Shown here: piece after piece, positions 9,101 to 11,664 of the stretch
Layout: each line of letters starts with the position of its first letter
Position numbering within the stretch: the stretch's first letter is position 1
NCBI GenBank assembly: GCA_002385605.1
Contig: DGDU01000046.1
Location: forward strand, 1,522 to 13,185
Direction of reading: 5' to 3'
Source: Christensenella sp. UBA3944
GTDB taxonomy: Bacteria > Bacillota > Clostridia > Christensenellales > DTU072
DNA length: 11,664 nucleotides
Notes under the pieces: model-generated
Told to the model about the DNA's origin: nothing
The model's database searches: none
The model's input: the letters and a program-made list of their open reading frames with translations, nothing else
Position numbers and translations under genes: made by a program

Positions 9101-11664
9101 TACGCAGTTTTCAAACGCGCTTGCGCCTATGTGGTTAAGCTGGCTGCCGGGGGCGATGGTTACCGTCGTCAGGCTGTAGCAGCCGTAGAAGGCGTAATTG
9201 CCTATAACCTCTATCGCGGCGGGTATGGTGACCTCCTCGATATGCATGGCGTTATAGAACATATTCGCGGGCAGCGAGGTGCGGTCGTTAAGAATGTTTA
9301 CTTTCTTGAGGCTGGCGGGCGGGTTGACATTGCCGAAGAGATTCCTTAATGTATCCACCGCCGAGATGCTAAGCTCGTTAAGGCTTGCTATATTCTCGAA
9401 GGCGTTTCTTATGTAAGTGATGTTGGCGTTGAGGAGCTCTCTCTGGTTGGGGCCGTCCATTATGCTCACGACGAGGTGGGCAAGGTTGTCGGCGGCGCCG
9501 AAGGTGTTTGCCGAAAGAGGCATATCCGAGTTGAACCTGAATACGGTTACCTTACCGTCGAACAGGTAATCGCCCATCGAGTATACCGTACGCACGATAC
9601 CGTCGGCGTTAAGCGCGGTGGGCACGGTTACATCGGTGTCGTTGCCGAGGTAGTGCATAAGCCTGAGTTTGCCGGCGTGCGGGCCCGTGGTAATAATGTT
9701 ATAGTACCAGCCGGAGGAAATCTGCGACGAGGGGCAGATGATGCCTCTTGCCGCCACGGCCCTCCAGTCGTCGTCGGAGCTGTTGCCGTAGGCGAGGGTG
9801 TCGGGCACATAGATGCGGAAGCTTAAGGTGACGCCGTCGAAGGCGCCCTCGCCCAGCGAGGCGGGGGAAGACCTCTGGAACAGTATGTATTTGAGCCCCG
9901 AGCAGTTCTCGAAGGCGTAGGCGCCTATCGAGGTTACCCTCTGGGGTATTGTAAGGCTTTGCAGAGAGGTGTTATTGAAGAACGCGCCCGCGCCTATCGT
10001 CGTGAGCGAATCGGGCAGGGTGAGGTTAGTAAGCTTTTGTGCGTTCATAAAGGCGTTGTTGCCTATCGAGGTAAGCTGCGGGTTTTCGGCGAATTTCACC
10101 GTCGCCAGCTTGACGCAGCCGTTAAAGGCGTTGTCGCCTATCGATTTTACCGTCGCGGGTATCTCTATGTAGGTGAGGTTGGTGCACCCCGAGAAGGCGT
10201 TCGCGCCTATCGTCTGAAGCGTGTTGGGCAGGATAATTACCTGCAGCCTGGTGTTATTTATAAACGCGCCGCTGCCTATCGAGGTTACGGGCTTGTTGTT
10301 AAAGAAGTTGTCTATCTTTACGGCCAAAGCCTCGGGGTTGGCGCTTATAACGGTATAGCCCGAGCCGTCGCTGTTTAGGCTATAAACGATGTCGCCGTAT
10401 CCCGCGACATACTCCGACCACCTGGCGTACAGCGTGAAGCCGTGGGTTACGGGGGCGTCGAAGTTGTAAAGCTGGGTGTATGTTTCGTCCAGATACCAGC
10501 CGAGGAAAGCCATATTTTCGTACACGGGCTGGGCGGGAGGCGTGGCGTAGGAGCCATGAGTTACCAGAATGGGCTCAACGGGCGAGCCGCCTCTCGTATC
10601 GAAGATTATGGTGTATTGGTTTTTCTCCCACTGGGCGTAAATAGTGATGTTCGAGGTTATGGGGGTGGTAAAATCGAAGTTCCACCCTACAAAGGTATAG
10701 CCTTCGTTTGTGGGAAGCTCGGCTTCCTCGGGGTACGCCGCGTACCTGCCGTGCACGACAGTAACAGACGCCCATGTCCGGTTGTCGTGCATGCTCTTGA
10801 AGTCTACCTTGTATTCCTTATCGGTGTAGAGGGCGTACAAGATCATATCGCCTTCGACATAGTTGTATTCGGGAACGGCGGGCGGGCGCTCGGCGTTTTT
10901 ATCGGTTGCCCAGCCGATGAAGTTTTTGCCGTCCTTAAGGGGCTGCCTTGTGGGCGGCGTGGCCTTGCCCTGATACTCCACAAGTACTTCATCGTAGACG
11001 ATGCCGTTTATGTCGTATTCGCTGTCGACAAACTTGACGGTAAACTTGCGCTTGGTGTAAGCGGCTATAAAAATGGTATCCTGCTTGATGAGGTATGTCG
11101 AGAAGTTTACATAGCCCGTAAGCCCGGCTACCGTCCAGCCCGCGAACACGAAGCCCACGCTTTCTATATCCTCGCCGGGGGTTGCCTGCGAGGGGTCTTT
11201 GGGCGAGGCGGGGGCGGTTACCGTCGAGTTATACCTCACCCCGCTAAGGAAGTAGTAATTTTCGTAGTTGCCGTTTTTGAAGTATACGGTAAATATCTTG
11301 TCGGTGTAAACGGCGGTGAGGGTCATGTCGCGGCGGATGTTGGAGAACACGGGCTCGTTGCCGTCCTCTCTCCAGAAGCCGTTCTTGCCCTCTATCTCGG
11401 GCACGGCGGGTATGTCGGTAAGAGCCGAACCCTCGCGCACGGTGCGCTTGGCGACAATCTGGCCGTTATCCATGAAGGTTACGGTATAAAGCCTTACCCA
11501 TTTGGCGTAGAGGTCCAATTTAGATGTTACATTCACCCTGCTGTTATCCTGCCACTCGCTGCCGGGCAGATATGTGGGGGTGGTGTACCAGCCGTCAAAC
11601 TCGTAGCCTTCCCTTGTCGGCCTGCCGAGGCTTAACACCGAGTCGAAGTATGTATCCCTCGAAT
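365..11664 (-). CDS. Giant InlB B-repeat / LRR_5 (BspA-like) surface protein, 5'-partial
   Basis: One uninterrupted minus-strand frame enters at the right edge and ends at TGA 367-365, with at least 3,765 residues visible. A GTG at 11638 could be called as a start, but the frame is open for eight more codons to the edge and a repeat motif (GRPTREGYEFDGWY) is already under way, so the true start is off-window. Domain order (numbering from 11638): InlB B-type repeats, residues 1-408; about 70-75 BspA-type leucine-rich repeats (consensus IxxxAFxGCxxLxxVxIPxSVTxIG) from about 413 to the end. Such proteins are usually exported and are implicated in adhesion to host or neighbouring cells. The ligand cannot be told from sequence. 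No catalytic motif, LPxTG, SLH or choline-binding repeat is visible. The product ends on a normal cap motif (VPEVALDVYRDYIWTAYG), then SIIA and stop. The frame has no internal stops or frameshifts. The lipoprotein gene follows 112 bp downstream. Confidence 0.95.
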   Translation of the reverse strand, partial: SRDTYFDSVLSLGRPTREGYEFDGWYTTPTYLPGSEWQDNSRVNVTSKLDLYAKWVRLYTVTFMDNGQIVAKRTVREGSALTDIPAVPEIEGKNGFWREDGNEPVFSNIRRDMTLTAVYTDKIFTVYFKNGNYENYYFLSGVRYNSTVTAPASPKDPSQATPGEDIESVGFVFAGWTVAGLTGYVNFSTYLIKQDTIFIAAYTKRKFTVKFVDSEYDINGIVYDEVLVEYQGKATPPTRQPLKDGKNFIGWATDKNAERPPAVPEYNYVEGDMILYALYTDKEYKVDFKSMHDNRTWASVTVVHGRYAAYPEEAELPTNEGYTFVGWNFDFTTPITSNITIYAQWEKNQYTIIFDTRGGSPVEPILVTHGSYATPPAQPVYENMAFLGWYLDETYTQLYNFDAPVTHGFTLYARWSEYVAGYGDIVYSLNSDGSGYTVISANPEALAVKIDNFFNNKPVTSIGSGAFINNTRLQVIILPNTLQTIGANAFSGCTNLTYIEIPATVKSIGDNAFNGCVKLATVKFAENPQLTSIGNNAFMNAQKLTNLTLPDSLTTIGAGAFFNNTSLQSLTIPQRVTSIGAYAFENCSGLKYILFQRSSPASLGEGAFDGVTLSFRIYVPDTLAYGNSSDDDWRAVAARGIICPSSQISSGWYYNIITTGPHAGKLRLMHYLGNDTDVTVPTALNADGIVRTVYSMGDYLFDGKVTVFRFNSDMPLSANTFGAADNLAHLVVSIMDGPNQRELLNANITYIRNAFENIASLNELSISAVDTLRNLFGNVNPPASLKKVNILNDRTSLPANMFYNAMHIEEVTIPAAIEVIGNYAFYGCYSLTTVTIAPGSQLNHIGASAFENCVSLMHIGLPSTVNKIESDAFKATPFIANATEEFVVLGNGILYAYRGNAEIVMLPKEIRQINENAFRGASLRSFMFEEGSVLTSVGNYAFAEAVNLEHAIFPETMAAIGEGAFYNARKLAKLVLFFNSMAGSRIYIANTTNIFTGCMQSLEIYVTTSSREKFLEPDNNWEQIVRAQLGNPSWSNLFAGNLFYGDYWIYDNTNSNITLIQYYGPDKDLVIPSRIGNADVIRLANYIVPRNVRTLSFSVGVYADPKVFGALNGLTEITIRDALPRPSGEGAADPFRMNKDYIYDMVNANKGLTTIVTGGKLSISAILGDRLPPAHITTVKIFEGETTLAREMFKDCINIINIELPSSLTEVGANAFTGSGWENAYEGDFVIILKDLDGRGLLVSYKGSDKHVVLPWEIKAINRNLFENNEFVEIITASNLLAIYDRAFAGAKALSKIIIKGNAPSFGSQVFDGLMAGSQLFVDAEKTGQYPSAAALGISVVPNNITEIGDYMLEVTGAATAVLIQYTGNRTTVEIPAFVGGYEIVSIGNHALYSVVANLTFRASDILTEYSFGNLKRLVSVTILDTNNILCGRDNIYNLVANNPGLTRIAYNGGDIKLVDLINGEQLPAHVRTVEVIPGSASIIAGMLQGCVNVTEIILPLSVKTVGLYAFENTAWYNAQPNYVVILDGYLYRYKGQESTVTIPNTVKVIGPYAFATTSNGVIWEGNNFIKAVRFQSGSAATTMLSKAFYNCSLLAKIDMPYTLTNIAVDAFEGTGMRTENNTLIATGDRGDALIKYYGTASTYELPGGINTINAEAFKGNASITKLIIPSDSLLVTIGASAFENCVNLTSVQIRRGGALEDVTTIFDLDYIEDIGADAFKDTPWFSTSAAKYIFGNGRLLLAKSAGEYIVLSDEDKPAGFELNMISSGAFASAASTKLFVNMISPLTLGIGALNTFETVYVPYDLYGMFATAWSAYGQKIAPAHVADGSFVTADGTLIYTNKTASVIALTDRHVVTRIAAGAFNGSAAVSLLITSYTPPALEGSLGSVSAIYVPAPAVNDYKAAWPAHASKITAYSQDGNLVIFGDTLYQCSDDNEVVYVPEGVRKIAGHAFAGTTKIKFIYFPASVTEVAPFAYIGLSNAVVATGAADISNWSPDFAQNVLGIHTSLSGADLRSGDYVSKPVMGGRTIIRYLGSESFLTLPQTLSGEALYGIESKAFAGNPQLLRVIIPAGVEQIAVNAFFGSPYLTVIVLKSSQPAGYQNGWNNGVAESYFAEGAILNDASGNQFIMSGGGAVLIKAANLETMTLSFTYTIRRIAANAFAEAPALRVVRIPESVSNAGEYAFRGCRNTLVLLDAAQVPVGWAQGWSEYVLGYYTNASASAERTTADGFRVILYNNALVVVGYTGTAENVVIPNEIPFTPTSTYRVTEIAPYAFYNNTNITSVTLNADMQKISAYAFAGCTALESFTFNNNLVYIGWNAFGGNPWLNNGDWIIRQDKLYLYAASYNAAIVPDGVTSIIDGAFSTGAARFAVFMTATPPAAGSGAFAGVEAVLVPYEYLNAYKAAWPQHASVIKGYTYLDGALYYENTLVYYEGGLGELRVPEFVNGFAITEIADRAFAGHTELEKLTLPATITVMGRGVFAGCDNLIVYLLGSADTFGAGWSDGVYKVYKDISGTTLVIGGVRYYLQNNEATVIGYDESLIEVTVEAIVETFAVTAVGDGAFTGNRLFRLTLPSTVTNIAPMAFGQAPGLSLIILSNTIPDNSNGWDEGIGEIYVGQSGFINEGDYTIYAVENGAILFAFNGGSAAVEIPETIAGRQVVGIAGYAFINRAVKKIVLNEGIDPALISANAFKGTAEDCVVYARGDIDVSAYGWAASAFEVHGNYTPAATGDYIVIPDAGGLMIIGYANASVSDIEIPSVLNVGGNMRYVTGIASYAFDGVTSDLVSVRIPESVVYIGAKAFSRARTYSAANAFVEAASAPAGYANGWDDGFSDTFYDSSNSVTVNGVVYLRNNGSGAAAVGYVGETSIVTIARSVSIGGISLTVNKVASYAFANKNLAKIFIPDSVITMRDRIAYANSGNVIMSLQHNMVAANWPLGWNDFGNQPVVLSSSIMTDQQGLVMLLENGELSIVRYGGASDIVTIPAQGSVMGASYNVTAIEPYAFYNQSGLYRIYVPSSVIRIGEYAFAGCDQAVLYMGHAGRNPDWDYAGATVAFDADIKFTYYGYDDYVTVNGFLYKLDTANNKAHIVDYVGADSEVDIPAGFNSDGKAYGVVSIGVYAFAFRTDIRKIYIPKEITDVHADAFMGSYNAVINLEHTVMPSWPEGWSRDALSVNVNANEIYGTSIQYLLSPSTMEATVIGHIQSNVTSLEIPDTITVTVTENEVSTEYVYTVTRIAEYAFYRNTSLTTVQLPANLTEIGAYAFYGCALLAVLNNFGSSIVNIGENALTGTLWYSRLTGDFVQVGNSIRLYRGYETAVVFDSQRFTGIMGGAFASADAVDYVIFRDGMLPEVNENAFDGISKVLVPAAYLNMYQTAWGHFADIDAFTEVNGMIFYRGALLAIVNGTDTALTVPAEAGGYAVDTIAAYVSKTTRPTFTSLTVPETVKAIGPNSFPYTVIFYEAASRPAGYSPDMGALQEYFGLGSFFTAEGGLFAAVNGNRAALIRYEGMASEYTIPQSVTHNGVTYTVTAVSAYAFAYNNNIRSVYLPAGIANVNRYAFRAEGGEPAFIIYTALPEGSYEWYAGWERPVYFGVSTVHTQGALRYIIAGGEITITQYLGEAQSLNIPQTITVGSATYPVTVIGKYAFYGLTRLESVTIPSGVRYIGKHAFTGTAWAASQIFVVDNGRLLLYNGDETEVTLDESLGIRSIVGGAFLSSGAARVNITGTTPMIELYDGAFDGIELISVPEVALDVYRDYIWTAYGSIIA
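6182..7636 (-). repeat. LRR supermodule C, with IYNLV and LPAHVRTVEVI signature
   Basis: About 485 residues. It opens with ITEIGDYMLEVTG and VLIQYTGNRTTVEIP. The signature NIYNLVANNPGLT, then LPAHVRTVEVI, aligns with supermodule B (IYDMVNANKGLT, LPPAHITTVKI), so the two look like an old tandem duplication now recognisable only in protein. It carries three internal beta-inserts (TAWYNAQPNY at about 7120; GTGMRTENNT at about 6820; TPWFSTSAAK at about 6495), against one in each of A and B. It closes on a good VP cap (VYVPYDLYGMFATAW, Trp codon 6223-6221). Confidence 0.75.
7637..8542 (-). repeat. LRR supermodule B, with IYDMV and LPPAHITTVKI signature
   Basis: About 302 residues. It opens with NLFYGDYWIYDN and LIQYYGPDKDLVIP, which is the recurring edge strand. 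The signature here is DYIYDMVNANKGLT, then LGDRLPPAHITTVKIF and the LRR REMFKDCINI. One internal beta-insert follows an LRR ending SGWE (about 8010-7900; GLLVSYKGSDKHVVLP). It closes with a VP-cap variant that has lost VP (LFVDAEK, about 7705), preceded by the usual AFxG-like stretch FGSQVFDGL. It is the shortest of the three supermodules and the most degenerate at its cap. Confidence 0.75.
8543..9721 (-). repeat. LRR supermodule A, with LFG / PxSLKxVxI signature
   Basis: About 393 residues. It opens with an edge strand (ISSGWYYNIITTG, then MHYLGNDTDVTVP). A degenerate LRR region follows, ending in the LFGNVNPPASLKKVNIL signature at about 9350-9292, and then canonical LRRs (IGNYAFYGC, IGASAFENC). 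One internal beta-insert sits at about 9050-8950 (TPFIANATEEF, then GILYAYRGNAE). It closes with a VP-cap variant (IYVTTSS, Trp codon 8602-8600). The signature is shared in order with the next two supermodules. In known clostridial LRR_5 proteins a similar LFG ... IPSSLKxVTI segment recurs. Confidence 0.75.
9722..10402 (-). repeat. First LRR_5 block with canonical ~23-residue repeats
   Basis: It begins with an edge strand (GYGDIVYSLNSDG) and then runs six closely matching LRRs: IGSGAF, IGANAF, IGDNAF, IGNNAF, IGAGAF and IGAYAF, each followed by a Leu/Ile strand and an IP or LP turn. A seventh (LGEGAFDG) leads into a cap, IYVPDTLAYG, with its Trp codon at 9766-9764. This is the most regular LRR stretch in the window. 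The DNA also shows the repetition: variants of aaggcgtNNgcgcctatcg recur about every 69-75 bp between 9910 and 10290. Confidence 0.88.
10415..11664 (-). repeat. Array of about six InlB B-type (Listeria-Bacteroides, Flg_new) repeats
   Basis: Protein repeats within the giant gene, with boundaries at about residues 1-50 (partial), 51-116, 117-198, 199-276, 277-341 and 342-408. Each opens with a strand such as YTVTFMDNG or YTIIFDTRGG, has a central G-F-GW motif (GYEFDGW, GFVFAGW, GKNFIGW, GYTFVGW, MAFLGW; replaced by NGFWRE in repeat 2), and closes with LYAKW, LTAVYT, IFIAAYT, LYALYT, IYAQW or LYARW. This is the small beta-grasp-like fold of internalin B's B-repeat, known as a spacer or interaction domain in surface proteins. 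Repeats 3 and 4 are long, at about 78-82 residues. Further copies probably continue beyond the right edge. Confidence 0.93.

Noticed and set aside
9910..10290. CRISPR-like array of spaced short repeats.
   Set aside because: The spaced aaggcgt/gcctatcg elements are the coding trace of the IGxxAF motif in consecutive LRRs. They vary in sequence and keep the reading frame.
10442..11635. Long open plus-strand frames opposite the giant gene (also 7910-8896, 4433-5386, 3497-4201 and others).
   Set aside because: They lie in exact codon register with the minus-strand gene. They are open mainly because the gene seldom uses TTA, CTA or TCA there. Their translations look like no coherent protein, while the minus strand gives uninterrupted LRR repeats.

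Overview
The window is almost entirely one giant, partial, minus-strand gene (365-11664). It encodes at least 3,765 residues of a repeat protein that is probably exported and surface-exposed. The reading frame is open to the right edge, so the real N-terminus and any signal peptide lie outside. Downstream, 112 bp beyond its stop, is the start of a second minus-strand gene (1-252). It encodes a small lipoprotein with a clear signal peptide and lipobox, and it is cut by the left edge. I see no RNA genes, mobile elements, CRISPR arrays or plus-strand genes.

Organism: Trp is written TGG throughout and no in-frame TGA occurs in 3,765 codons, so TGA is a stop (standard code 11). A few sampled lines suggest GC in the 50s percent. 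InlB B-type repeats joined to very long BspA-type (LRR_5) leucine-rich repeats, next to a short Lys/Arg-led lipoprotein signal, fit an uncultured gut-type Bacillota (Clostridia, perhaps Christensenellales-like). This is inference from family habits, not proof.

Layout in protein order, right to left: (1) 11664-10415, about six InlB B-type repeats, the first partial. (2) 10402-9722, a block of canonical ~23-residue LRRs. (3) 9721-6182, three related supermodules of about 300-485 residues with an LFG / PxSLKxVxI signature. (4) 6181-365, a regular chain of short modules, mostly 88-120 residues, each closed by a Trp-containing joint. (5) 364-293, after the TGA stop, 23 in-frame codons encoding a short hydrophobic stretch with a basic tail; this may be a lost or read-through membrane anchor. 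(6) 310-253, an AT-rich leader with a good Shine-Dalgarno for the lipoprotein.

The two genes point the same way with no obvious intrinsic terminator between them, so they could be co-transcribed. A cell-envelope adhesin or scaffold with a small lipoprotein partner is plausible, but nothing here shows the ligand or proves the partnership. The best leads are the hierarchical module architecture of the giant protein and the hydrophobic coding-like tail after its stop.
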